Origin: Roseovarius sp.
GTDB taxonomy: Bacteria; Pseudomonadota; Alphaproteobacteria; Rhodobacterales; Rhodobacteraceae
Assembly (NCBI GenBank): GCA_021775255.1
Contig: JAJFIA010000004.1
Location: 291,896-355,895, forward strand
Length of the DNA stretch: 64,000 bases
Reading direction: 5' to 3'
Shown: piece by piece, positions 34,897 to 43,247 of the stretch
Layout: each line of letters starts with the position of its first letter
Numbering within the stretch: the stretch's first letter is position 1
Notes under the pieces: generated by a model
Database searches by the model: none
Told to the model about the DNA's origin: nothing
Seen by the model: only the letters and a program-made list of their open reading frames with translations
Made by a program: the position numbers and the translations under genes

Positions 34897-36459
34897 TTAA
34901 AAATCCGTTGGGGCCCCGCCTTCGGCCTTGCGCCGCGCGACAAAGGCCAGCAGCTCCTGATGGATATCCTCATCCAGCGGCGGGGCTTCAAATTCGGCAA
35001 CGATGTCGCGATACAGATGATGCGCGCGCTCGGCCGTCCATAACGCGCCCGCCTCTTCCCAGGCTTCATAATTGCGCCAATCCGACAGAAACGGCTGGTA
35101 AAACGCCGTTGTATAACGGTCCTGCGTGTGCTGAATGCCGAAGAAATGGCCCTGATCGCCCACCTCTTTTATGGCGTCAATGGCAATATCATCGGGCGTT
35201 GTCGCCCAGAGCATCGGATCCATATAGCGTTGAATATGCTGCAAAATCTCGCAATCCATCACGAATTTTTCCGGGCTGGCAATCAGCCCGCCCTCAAGCC
35301 ACCCGGCAGAATGATACACCATATGCGCGCCCGATTGCACCGCCGACCACAGGCTGTTCGAGGTCTCCCACATCGCCTGCCCGTCGGGCACATTGGCGGC
35401 ACACACCCCACTGGCGCGCAACGGCAATTTGTAAAACCGTGCCATCTGCCCGGTCATTTGCGTCGCGCGCATATATTCCGGCGTGCCAAAGGCCGGTGCG
35501 CCGGATTTCATATCCACATTGCTGGTAAACGTGCCAATCGCACAAGCGGCACCGGGCCGGATGATCTGTGCCAGAACCACCGCGCATAAAGCCTCGGCCA
35601 GCGATTGCGCCACCGCCCCTGACATGGTGACAGGTGCCATCGCCCCGGCCAATGTGAACGGCGTCACCACCAGCCCCTGATTGCGCCGCGCCAGCCGCAT
35701 CCAGCCATCCAGCATCGGATAATCATGCTTCAAAGGCGAGGTGGAATTGATGTTGGTATACATATGCGGGCTTGCCTCAAACTCGGCGTCGCTCAGCCCG
35801 CCGGCGATGCGCACCATCTCCATCACATCCTCAACCCGCTCCTTGCCCAGACAATAGGCATGCGCCACCTTGTCGGTCAGGGTCAGCTTGTCATAGAGAA
35901 CATCCAGATGGCGGATGCCGGGATGAATATCCTGCGGCTCCACCGGATAGCCGCCCACAAAATGCACACAGTTGAAATACTGGCTGAGCTTCAGCAGATC
36001 ACGGCACATCTCGCGCGTGCCTGTCACCTTTTTGCCGATCCGCATATCCCAGTAACTCGGCGGCGAGGAAACATTGCCGAAATTCAGGTGCCTGCCGCCG
36101 ATCGTCAGTTGCCGGTCGGGGTTGCGCGGGGTGATTGTCCATTGCTCAGGCGTTTTGGCGATCATCTCCATCACGAAATCGCGGCCCATGCGGACATTTT
36201 CACCCGCGATCTCACAGCCGCCCGAAGCGCGCAGATACTCAACCGCCTCGGGGTTGAGAAACTCGATCCCGATTTCTTCCAGGATACGCATCGCCCCATC
36301 ATGAATGGCGGCAATACCGGCACCGTCCAATGGCTCGGTCGGGCGGTCGCGGTTTATGGGTGGATTCCAGGGCATCTGCTCGATCACCGCCGAGCCGCGC
36401 CGTTTCGCCCCGCCTGCGCGCCCGCCGCTGCGCTTTCTGCGTTTTGTCTCGTCCGCCAT
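34897..36459 (-). CDS. Non-pyrrolysine MttB-family methyltransferase
   Basis: The 520-residue TIM-barrel protein belongs to the trimethylamine methyltransferase (MttB) superfamily: AAIHDGAMRILEEIGIEFLNPEAVEYL, FVGGYPVEPQDI, CLGKERVEDVMEM and AFGTPEYMRATQMTGQMARFYKLP. No in-frame stop is present, so it is the non-Pyl type whose known members demethylate betaines such as glycine betaine or carnitine. A basic, disordered N-terminus (KRRKRSGGRAGGAKRR) precedes the fold. No corrinoid protein gene or methyl-transfer partner is nearby. Its position near the carnitine operon suggests a quaternary amine substrate. Confidence 0.88.
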   Translation of the reverse strand: MADETKRRKRSGGRAGGAKRRGSAVIEQMPWNPPINRDRPTEPLDGAGIAAIHDGAMRILEEIGIEFLNPEAVEYLRASGGCEIAGENVRMGRDFVMEMIAKTPEQWTITPRNPDRQLTIGGRHLNFGNVSSPPSYWDMRIGKKVTGTREMCRDLLKLSQYFNCVHFVGGYPVEPQDIHPGIRHLDVLYDKLTLTDKVAHAYCLGKERVEDVMEMVRIAGGLSDAEFEASPHMYTNINSTSPLKHDYPMLDGWMRLARRNQGLVVTPFTLAGAMAPVTMSGAVAQSLAEALCAVVLAQIIRPGAACAIGTFTSNVDMKSGAPAFGTPEYMRATQMTGQMARFYKLPLRASGVCAANVPDGQAMWETSNSLWSAVQSGAHMVYHSAGWLEGGLIASPEKFVMDCEILQHIQRYMDPMLWATTPDDIAIDAIKEVGDQGHFFGIQHTQDRYTTAFYQPFLSDWRNYEAWEEAGALWTAERAHHLYRDIVAEFEAPPLDEDIHQELLAFVARRKAEGGAPTDF

Positions 36460-36524
36460 GTGCCATTCCCCTCATGCACGCCTGATCCTATGAAAGCACC
36501 CCGCAACGGCAATCTGTTGCCGCT

Positions 36525-37424
36525 TTACGACGCATCATGTCGCATTTCCCTGTTCAGCGGCAAAACCGGAATCATGAGGTAAATTGCAAGACTGACAACC
36601 ACGATTGTGCCGCCGATGATCATCCCCGCTGTCATCGCCTCGCCAATCGCCAGCCAGACCCAGATTGGCCCAAGCACGGTTTCCAGCAGCATCAGCAGGC
36701 TGACATTTGAGGCGTGGGTATAGCGCGCGGCCAGTGACATTGTGAAAAACGAAAACGGCAAAATAATCGCGCCGGTGATGGCAATCGCCCAAACCTGCCC
36801 CCGAAGCATATCCGGCACACCGGTAAGGATCAGCCCGGTCAGCCCTGCCAGAAGGGCTCCGATACCGATGACCAGCAAAATGGGCAGTTGCGGCCGGGCT
36901 TTCAAAACCACAAAATTCATCGCCAGAACCGAAGCAACGCCAAGCCCTGCGAGAGCACCCAGAAATGAAGGCCAGTCAAGATTAATCTGCCCGGTTTCGC
37001 CGCTCATGACGGCAATGCCGATGCCTGCCATGACGATGACGATGGTAACCCATGTGGCGCGGCCGGTGCGCCCGCCAAGAATGAGCCAGGTAAAAACGGC
37101 AGCAAAAACCGGAACCGTGGCCAGCCCGAACAAAACAATCGCCGCCGGGGCGGTTGCAATGCCAAGGCTGAAAAGGGTGGCGTTGAAATATTGGCACAGG
37201 ATGATCGTAAGCCCGCCACCGGTGGCCGCAGCTTTCAGATCACGGCACCGGTGCCTGCTGCTGATCCCCCAGGCCAGCACAAGCATGGTGCCCATCAGCA
37301 ATCCGCGCCAGGCAAACATCTGCGCGCCGTTCATCTCCGACAGCCGCATGAACATCGCATCCGGTGTTAAAACCAGCGTACCGGTCAGCGCCAGAAATAT
37401 CCCGTAATATCCGTGGCGTTTCAT
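36525..37424 (-). CDS. EamA-family (DMT) transporter
   Basis: The 299-residue protein has ten hydrophobic segments in two EamA repeats (for example GIFLALTGTLVLTPDAMFM and TLGPIWVWLAIGEAMTAGMI), as in drug/metabolite exporters. It begins MKRHGYYGIFLALTGT and its substrate cannot be read from sequence. The ATG overlaps the upstream phosphatase gene by 4 bp, so the two are co-transcribed. Confidence 0.88.
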   Translation of the reverse strand: MKRHGYYGIFLALTGTLVLTPDAMFMRLSEMNGAQMFAWRGLLMGTMLVLAWGISSRHRCRDLKAAATGGGLTIILCQYFNATLFSLGIATAPAAIVLFGLATVPVFAAVFTWLILGGRTGRATWVTIVIVMAGIGIAVMSGETGQINLDWPSFLGALAGLGVASVLAMNFVVLKARPQLPILLVIGIGALLAGLTGLILTGVPDMLRGQVWAIAITGAIILPFSFFTMSLAARYTHASNVSLLMLLETVLGPIWVWLAIGEAMTAGMIIGGTIVVVSLAIYLMIPVLPLNREMRHDAS

Positions 37425-38128
37425 GCCGAAAGCCAGCCCGGAATATGGCCGATATCGGGGAATATCACATCCGCATACGGCGCAAGGTGGTGCTCTTCAG
37501 CAGGGCCGGTCAGCACGCCGATGGTTTGCATGCCCGCCGCGCGCCCTGCCATCAGGTCATGCACAGAATCGCCAACCATGGCCACCCGCTCGGGGCTGAG
37601 GCCGTGTATCATGGCATAATGCAACAGCGGCTCGGGGGCCGGTTTTGCGCCAAAGCCTGAATCAAACCCGGCAATGAAATCAAAATGCGCTTCAATCCCC
37701 AGGGTTCTGAGATGTGCGCGGGCACCAAATTCGCTGTCATTGGTCAGCATACCCAATGTGATACCGCGCCGTGCCAGCCCCTCCAGAAACGGCATCAGGG
37801 GCAGCACCGGTACAACCGGCGCATTGGCCCCGCTTGTGATCAGAAATTGCTCAACCTCATCCACATGACGGCCCGGCAAGACATCGGCCACCGCCTGCGA
37901 GATATCCCGGTTTGTCTCGGCAATGGCGATGCTTTGCGGCAATAGCCGGCCCAATTCCAGATCAAAATCAATCACCCCCGCAATATTTGCCTTGAGCACC
38001 GGATCACCGCCCGCCAGTTGATCTATGATCTCGGCCGCCCAGACATCCCATGTGCCGTGAAAATCAATTAACGTGCCGTCTTTATCAAACAACAACCCGT
38101 CAACCTTTCCTGACAAATCATTTACCAT
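37421..38128 (-). CDS. HAD-family phosphatase, phosphoglycolate-phosphatase-like
   Basis: The 235-residue HAD hydrolase has motif I DKDGTLID, motif II LTND, the KPAPEPLLHYAM Lys region and motif IV VGDSVHDLMAGRAAG. The small helical cap between residues about 20 and 90 is of the Gph type. It may dephosphorylate 2-phosphoglycolate or another small phosphate ester. It overlaps the DMT exporter gene and follows DUF3572 by 5 bp. Confidence 0.87.
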   Translation of the reverse strand: MVNDLSGKVDGLLFDKDGTLIDFHGTWDVWAAEIIDQLAGGDPVLKANIAGVIDFDLELGRLLPQSIAIAETNRDISQAVADVLPGRHVDEVEQFLITSGANAPVVPVLPLMPFLEGLARRGITLGMLTNDSEFGARAHLRTLGIEAHFDFIAGFDSGFGAKPAPEPLLHYAMIHGLSPERVAMVGDSVHDLMAGRAAGMQTIGVLTGPAEEHHLAPYADVIFPDIGHIPGWLSA

Positions 38129-38133
38129 GAATT

Positions 38134-38418
38134 TTATGTCCAGTTCATCTGTTCGCCGCCAGGAAGCGCTGCGCGGGCTTGTTTCAAATGGTCATATGGC
38201 AAGGATAACACCTCGCAAAACGCCATGATCCAGGCATCATTCTGCATCACAAAATCCAGTAAAGACCCAAGAAATTCAGGGTCTTGTGCTCTTTCACGAA
38301 GATCCGTGGCCGAAGCCCCGGTGGACCCCAGAAAAACCGGCAGCAGTTCTTCATTGCCCGCAAGCCAGCCCAGGCATTGCAAGGCAAGAGTTTCGGCGGA
38401 TTCTTGCGAAATCTTCAA
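38134..38418 (-). CDS. DUF3572-family protein
   Basis: A small (about 94-residue) helical protein of DUF3572 with ETLALQCLGWLAGNEELLPVFLGSTG and the conserved end ARAALPGGEQMNWT. No in-frame ATG lies near the family's usual start. TTG at 38418 (LKISQESAET) fits best. A longer reading to ATG 38502 would come within 4 bp of the divergent pleD start and adds a Cys/Phe-rich stretch unlike the family. Function is unknown. Confidence 0.78.
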   Translation of the reverse strand: MKISQESAETLALQCLGWLAGNEELLPVFLGSTGASATDLRERAQDPEFLGSLLDFVMQNDAWIMAFCEVLSLPYDHLKQARAALPGGEQMNWT

Positions 38419-38505
38419 AATGGTTAATTCCCGGAAAGGTTTTCTTAACTTCTGACACAGATAGTGAGCCAAGCGAAAGGGGCAAAACCGAAAGGCGCGC
38501 ATGCG

Positions 38506-39900
38506 ATGTCCGGGAAAATTCTGATTGTCGATACTCTGGCAACCAACAGGATCGCATTGAAAGCCAAACTATCCGAGGCTTTTTATGACGTGATACAAGC
38601 CGGAACCGGCGCCGAGGCGCTTGAAATGGCTGTGGCCAAACGCCCCGATCTGATCCTGTCCAATGCCCGGCTTTGCGACATGCCGGGGGCTGCCATGATC
38701 AAATCCATTCATGCCCGGCCCGAGCTTGCCGATATCCCGGTTATTCTGATCTTCGATGATGCATCCGACCCCGACAAGCTGACCGCCCTCATGGCCGGGG
38801 CCAATGAGGTTCTGATCAAGCCCCTCGATACGCCTTTGCTTCTGGCCCGGCTGCGCAGCCTGTTACGCCAGCGCCACAGCGATCAGGATTTGCAATTACA
38901 TGCCGAAACAGCCTGCACGCTTGGATTTTCCGAGGCCGGGCAGCGCTTTCAGGCCCCCGGACGTGTGGCCCTTGTGGCTCCGGACAAAACCGAGGCCGTG
39001 CAGCTTAAATCACATCTCAAGCCGCTTGGCGGGCATGACTATATCACACTATCCACAGATACCGCGGTGGCAATGAAGGACAACAGCCGCCCTGTCGATA
39101 TTTTTGTTCTCAAATTTGGCCATGGCAGCGGCAAAGAGGGCCTGCGCCTGATGGCCGAGCTGCGGGCCGCGCCTGAGACACGGCACTGCCCGGTGATTGT
39201 ATTGCCCGGCGATTGCGATCAGGCGATTCAGGCAACCATCCTTGATATGGGGGCCAGTGATGTGATCTGCGGCCCGGTCAAACCTTCCGAGCTGAGCCTG
39301 CGGATCACTGCCCAACTGCGCCGCAAGCAAAATGCCGATCATCTGCGGGATCAACTGCATGACGGGCTGAAAGCGGCAGTGATTGATCCTCTCACCGGCC
39401 TTTACAACCGGCGCTATGCCCTGCCCTATCTTGAACGGATGCTGGCTTCATCGGCAGATGACGGGCGCTCTTTTGCGATCATGGTTGCGGATATTGACCA
39501 CTTCAAACGGTTTAATGACCGCTACGGCCATGCCACCGGCGATGCAGTGCTGACAAATGTTGCACATGAGCTTCGCAGCAATTTGCGAAAAGACGACATG
39601 ATTGCCCGGATCGGCGGGGAGGAATTTCTGATTGTCGCCGCCGGGTATTCGCGCAAACAGGCTGCTCAGGCCGCCAACCGGCTTTGCCGCATCATTCAGC
39701 GCATGGCCATCACCCCGCCACGGCAATCGGAACCGGTTGAAGTGACAATCAGCATCGGGGTGGCCATCGGGCAGGCTCAGCCCGGCTGCTCCCTGCCCAG
39801 TGCCGAGGCCCTGCTCGATCAGGCCGATCAGGCGCTTTACGGGGCCAAGGCCGATGGCCGCAATACCGTCATTCTCAGCTCAAGCCGCCCGGCCGCCTGA
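38506..39900 (+). CDS. pleD: PleD-type response regulator diguanylate cyclase
   Basis: The 464-residue protein has two receiver domains and a GGDEF domain. It starts MSGKILIVDTLATNR. At the phosphoacceptor site the first receiver reads LILSNARLCDMPG where PleD has LLDVMMPGMDG, so Asp is replaced by Asn; the Lys of LIKPLD is kept. The second receiver is also degenerate, as is usual. The catalytic motif is GGEEF and RKDD forms the product-inhibition site. Cyclase output is therefore likely, but activation by classical phosphorylation is doubtful. ATG at 38506 is preferred to GTG at 38464. Confidence 0.9.
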   Translation: MSGKILIVDTLATNRIALKAKLSEAFYDVIQAGTGAEALEMAVAKRPDLILSNARLCDMPGAAMIKSIHARPELADIPVILIFDDASDPDKLTALMAGANEVLIKPLDTPLLLARLRSLLRQRHSDQDLQLHAETACTLGFSEAGQRFQAPGRVALVAPDKTEAVQLKSHLKPLGGHDYITLSTDTAVAMKDNSRPVDIFVLKFGHGSGKEGLRLMAELRAAPETRHCPVIVLPGDCDQAIQATILDMGASDVICGPVKPSELSLRITAQLRRKQNADHLRDQLHDGLKAAVIDPLTGLYNRRYALPYLERMLASSADDGRSFAIMVADIDHFKRFNDRYGHATGDAVLTNVAHELRSNLRKDDMIARIGGEEFLIVAAGYSRKQAAQAANRLCRIIQRMAITPPRQSEPVEVTISIGVAIGQAQPGCSLPSAEALLDQADQALYGAKADGRNTVILSSSRPAA

Positions 39901-39909
39901 TTTCAGCCC

Positions 39910-40410
39910 TCATTCATGCCCCTGCCAACCCCGCCAGCCATGGCGCATGGCATTTTGCAAACGCCCGGCATAGGCCGCGCGCTCTTCATTGCTCATCATG
40001 GATAACCGTTCCAGCAGAAGGGCCTGCCCCTGTTCAAGCCGCGCGTTCAGGTTTGTGCGGTGCGCCGCCATATACCCGGCAACAGCATCCGCATCAAACG
40101 GCACCGCCTGCAAATCCGCAATCAGGCTTTGCATCCCGGCGCGCATTTCCTCCTGCATCGCCTGCCCGTTGCCAAAACTATCATACATTCCGCGCCGCAT
40201 GGCCCGGCGATCTGCCCGGTCAAGCGCCCGCGTCATCGGCCCGCCCATCATCTCAATCTGCGCCCTGTGATGCTCCTGCCACTTCCCGCGCATGATCATG
40301 CCGCCGCCAATCAGCCCCATAACCAGCAGGTTCAGCGCCAAAGACACCCCCAGCAGCACCCGAAGCCAGGGCCGCATGCCGCCCGGCTGTGTTTGCGATT
40401 TCTCAGCCAT
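39910..40410 (-). CDS. Periplasmic heavy-metal-sensor / Spy-like protein
   Basis: The 166-residue protein has an N-terminal membrane anchor (PWLRVLLGVSLALNLLVMGLIGGGMIM) and a helical Met/Arg/Gln-rich periplasmic domain (RRAMRRGMYDSFGNGQAMQEEMRAGM) resembling the CpxP/Spy and metal-resistance sensor group. It may chaperone proteins or bind metal in the periplasm. It starts directly after the stop of the single-TM gene upstream, so it is the third gene of the sigma-factor unit. Confidence 0.75.
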   Translation of the reverse strand: MAEKSQTQPGGMRPWLRVLLGVSLALNLLVMGLIGGGMIMRGKWQEHHRAQIEMMGGPMTRALDRADRRAMRRGMYDSFGNGQAMQEEMRAGMQSLIADLQAVPFDADAVAGYMAAHRTNLNARLEQGQALLLERLSMMSNEERAAYAGRLQNAMRHGWRGWQGHE

Positions 40411-40794
40411 TTACAAAGCCTCCTCACCCAGATCAAACTCTGATCCCGGGGTTATATCAATAAGATAGGCGGCATCATCAATGCCCAGATAAGCCTGTGC
40501 CACCTGTGAAATCCCATCCGACAAACCATTTGGCGGGTTCACCCCGATCCAGATGCCTGTCACCGTAGCCGCCACCAGCCCCCCCATCGCAGGCCACCCG
40601 CCCAAGACCCGAAAAAGCTGTTTCCAAATACCCGGCACATCCAGCATTGCAGGCCGCGTTGGAAAACCCGCCTGCACCCGCGCGGCATCTTCAAAGATGC
40701 GCGCCATCAAATCATCAGAGGGCCGCGCCGCATGGGTATTTGCGGCCTTGAACATGCTGTCCAACTCTGGAAATTCTTTGTTTTCATTACCCAT
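40411..40794 (-). CDS. Single-TM protein, candidate anti-sigma factor
   Basis: The 127-residue protein has a soluble acidic N-terminal part (NENKEFPELDSMFKAANTHAARPSDDLMARIFEDAARVQ), one membrane segment (GGWPAMGGLVAATVTGIWIGV) and an acidic tail. It has no zinc-binding anti-sigma motif. Its start overlaps the sigma-factor stop by 8 bp, and the single-TM layout fits a membrane anti-sigma partner. That role is inferred from position only. Confidence 0.6.
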   Translation of the reverse strand: MGNENKEFPELDSMFKAANTHAARPSDDLMARIFEDAARVQAGFPTRPAMLDVPGIWKQLFRVLGGWPAMGGLVAATVTGIWIGVNPPNGLSDGISQVAQAYLGIDDAAYLIDITPGSEFDLGEEAL

Positions 40795-41371
40795 CGCTAT
40801 ACCCCAGTTCATCGCGTTTCCCTGCCAGATCAGCACTCAATGCCCGTTTCCCCCGTGCGGTCAGGCTTTCCACGGCCCGGGCACTGATGGCCATGATTTG
40901 CGCAATCTCAGGGTTCGGCAGCCCCTCGATATGGCGCAATACCACCGCCTGACGCTGCCGCATCGGCAACCGGTCAAGCGCGCCCTGCAAGGCGTTGGCA
41001 CGCGCCCGTTCCAGCATCTGATCCGCCGCACTTGCGGTGCCATCCTCAGGCTCGGCAATGGCCTCAAGCGCCACACCGCGCGGCCTGCGCCACCGGTCCG
41101 CGCACAGATTGGCCACCACCCGGTAAAGCCATGTTGAGACCTGCGCCTCGCCCTGCCGCCAATCGGGGGCAATCCGCCATAGCCGCAGCATCGCCTCCTG
41201 CGCCACATCCTCGGCATCGGCATGAATGCCCAGCAACCGATACGCATGCGCCATGACCCTCGGGGTCAGCCGCAACGTCAGGGCCCGCGCCGCGGCTTTG
41301 TCACCATTGGCAAAAAGCACCAACAGTGCTTCATCACTGATATCGTTCATCGCATCCAATGGCATTTCCAT
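40787..41371 (-). CDS. ECF-family RNA polymerase sigma factor
   Basis: The 194-residue protein has sigma region 2 (HAYRLLGIHADAEDVAQEAMLRLWRIAPDW, TWLYRVVANLCADRWRR) and region 4 (ALDRLPMRQRQAVVLRHIEGLPNPEIAQIMAISARAVESLTARGKRAL). It lacks region 3 and so belongs to the ECF type. ATG at 41371 or 41350 may be the start. It heads a unit with a putative anti-sigma protein and a Spy-like protein. A calcium-binding EF-hand gene lies upstream on the same strand. Confidence 0.9.
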   Translation of the reverse strand: MEMPLDAMNDISDEALLVLFANGDKAAARALTLRLTPRVMAHAYRLLGIHADAEDVAQEAMLRLWRIAPDWRQGEAQVSTWLYRVVANLCADRWRRPRGVALEAIAEPEDGTASAADQMLERARANALQGALDRLPMRQRQAVVLRHIEGLPNPEIAQIMAISARAVESLTARGKRALSADLAGKRDELGYSDG

Positions 41372-41456
41372 AACCTGCAGGGATAACGCACAGTATATAT
41401 CATGAACAATGGCACAGGCGCGACAGTTCAAATAAGCTGCCGCGCCTGATTCTGCC

Positions 41457-41912
41457 TTATTCCATCATGCTGCCGCCGTGATGCATGCCGCCGCCGTGAT
41501 ACTTGCCGCGCATGGCCTTGAATTCTTCAGCCGATATTGCACCATCGCCATCCGTATCCATTTGCGAGAACATGTTCCCTTTTTTGCGCTTTTGCATCTC
41601 TTCCATGCTCAGCTCACCATCACCATCGGCATCCATTTTTTCCATCATGTAGGCCACACGATCGCGCATGCGATTCATACGGTGATCAATCATCTCCTGG
41701 GTTGACAGCGCACCATTGCCATCGGCATCAGCCTCGGCAAACTGCGCGGCGCGGTGCTCCTGCATTTCGGATTGGGTGATTTTCCCGTCGCCATCGGCAT
41801 CAATCTGTGAAAACTTATGACGCATCCCGCCTTGGTTTTGAGCCAGCGCGAAGGATACCCCGCCCACAGCAATCGCCACACTCAGCCCGGTTATAACCAG
41901 TACATTTTTCAT
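41457..41912 (-). CDS. Exported four-EF-hand protein
   Basis: The 151-residue protein has a signal peptide (MKNVLVITGLSVAIAVGGVSFALA) and four EF-hand loops: DADGDGKITQSE, DADGNGALSTQE, DADGDGELSMEE and DTDGDGAISAEE. It ends with a Gly/His/Met-rich tail (YHGGGMHHGGSMME) that could bind a transition metal. GGAGA precedes the ATG at 41912. It should bind calcium in the periplasm and lies 85 bp upstream of the ECF sigma gene. Confidence 0.88.
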   Translation of the reverse strand: MKNVLVITGLSVAIAVGGVSFALAQNQGGMRHKFSQIDADGDGKITQSEMQEHRAAQFAEADADGNGALSTQEMIDHRMNRMRDRVAYMMEKMDADGDGELSMEEMQKRKKGNMFSQMDTDGDGAISAEEFKAMRGKYHGGGMHHGGSMME

Positions 41913-42135
41913 CGGTCTCTCCATTTGGTGATGTTTAATTTCGCAAGCTCAAAACCGGTCATCCTGCCGGTTATGTAGCTAATACGGTGCTACCGGCAAT
42001 TTCCGTCGAAAAAAATTGAAACGTGATCCTCAAATCCATATTTGCGACAACACGACGCAAGCCAGGAGTCAGGCCTTTCCTTCCGGGCCAGATTACGGCA
42101 TTTACGGGCCCAACACCCAAAGACGAGTTTATTTC

Positions 42136-42519
42136 ATGACTGACACGGCAATACAAAAAGCAGAACGCGATCTGTGGCAGGCCCTGCGCCGGGGTTTTCG
42201 CCGCAAATGCCCGAATTGCGGTTCTGGCCCGATGATGAAAAGCTATCTCAAGGTGCGCGATACCTGCCCGGTTTGCCGCGAGGAATTCTTGCATCACCGC
42301 GCCGATGACGGGCCGGCCTATCTTACCATCCTGATCGTCGGCCATCTGATGGCGCCAACACTCTTGTTCGCCTTCATGCGCTACCGGCCCGAGCCTATGG
42401 TGCTTTTCACCATATTCGCTATTGGCTGCGTCGCCCTGTCACTATATCTTCTGCCCAGACTGAAAGGGGCCATCGTTGCCTTCCAATGGGCGCGGCTCAT
42501 GCATGGGTTTGGCGACTGA
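42136..42519 (+). CDS. DUF983-family membrane protein
   Basis: The 127-residue protein has an N-terminal zinc-ribbon-like part with two Cys pairs (CPNCG, CPVC) and two membrane segments (about 63-83 and 86-105). It is the DUF983 plan. In several alphaproteobacteria such genes lie near cytochrome oxidase or NUDIX genes, but the role is not known. ATG at 42136 is chosen; the NUDIX gene starts 27 bp downstream. Confidence 0.85.
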   Translation: MTDTAIQKAERDLWQALRRGFRRKCPNCGSGPMMKSYLKVRDTCPVCREEFLHHRADDGPAYLTILIVGHLMAPTLLFAFMRYRPEPMVLFTIFAIGCVALSLYLLPRLKGAIVAFQWARLMHGFGD

Positions 42520-42545
42520 CCCTTTCAACCGCGAAGGGGACATCA

Positions 42546-43247
42546 ATGACCACCGACAAATCCGCCATCCGCGATGCCGCTACGGTGATTGCCCTGCGCC
42601 ACCGCGCCAGCGATCCGCATGTCCTGATGGGTCAGCGCGGGGCCAAAGCCGCTTTCATGCCCAATAAATTTGTCTTCCCCGGTGGCGCGGTTGACGCAGC
42701 AGACGCCGACATCCCCCTTGCCCGCCCCCTGCCAGCGCTTTGTGCCGCCCGCCTGAGTGAAGATTGCCCGCAAGACATATCCCACGCGCTTGCCACCGGT
42801 GCCATTCGCGAGCTGTGGGAGGAAACCGGCCTGATCCTTGGCACCCCCGGCAGATGGCGCGATGACGTGCCTGATGACTGGAAAACCTACGCCGCCACCG
42901 GCCACCTGCCCTCGGCGCAGGCTTTACAATTCGTATTCCGCGCCATCACACCGCCGGGGCGCCCGCGCCGGTTTGACGCGCGGTTTTTCCTGCTTGATGC
43001 CGATGAGATTGTCAGCGACCCGGATGATTTTTCGGATGCCTGTGATGAGCTGTCGCACCTGCAATGGGTGCCATTGGCAAAGGTCCGCGAATTTGATCTG
43101 CCGTTCATCACCGAAGTCGTGCTTGCCGAAATTGCGGCCCGCGCCGGTGATCCGGGCCCGCCCGCCTCGGTGCCGTTCTTTTGCAATGATGATGAGGAAA
43201 GCCTGTTTTTGCGCCTGCGCGGCGCGGCCTCTACACGATCAGAATAA
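42546..43247 (+). CDS. NUDIX hydrolase
   Basis: The 233-residue protein has an extended NUDIX region: FPGGAVDAAD followed by an insertion of about 40 residues, then AIRELWEETGLILG, which holds the catalytic REL-EE-G core. Such long-insert forms resemble NUDT7/19-like CoA-diphosphatases, although a CoA motif is not obvious. GAAGGGG precedes the ATG at 42546. Its 3' end overlaps the convergent DMT gene by 17 bp. Confidence 0.85.
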   Translation: MTTDKSAIRDAATVIALRHRASDPHVLMGQRGAKAAFMPNKFVFPGGAVDAADADIPLARPLPALCAARLSEDCPQDISHALATGAIRELWEETGLILGTPGRWRDDVPDDWKTYAATGHLPSAQALQFVFRAITPPGRPRRFDARFFLLDADEIVSDPDDFSDACDELSHLQWVPLAKVREFDLPFITEVVLAEIAARAGDPGPPASVPFFCNDDEESLFLRLRGAASTRSE

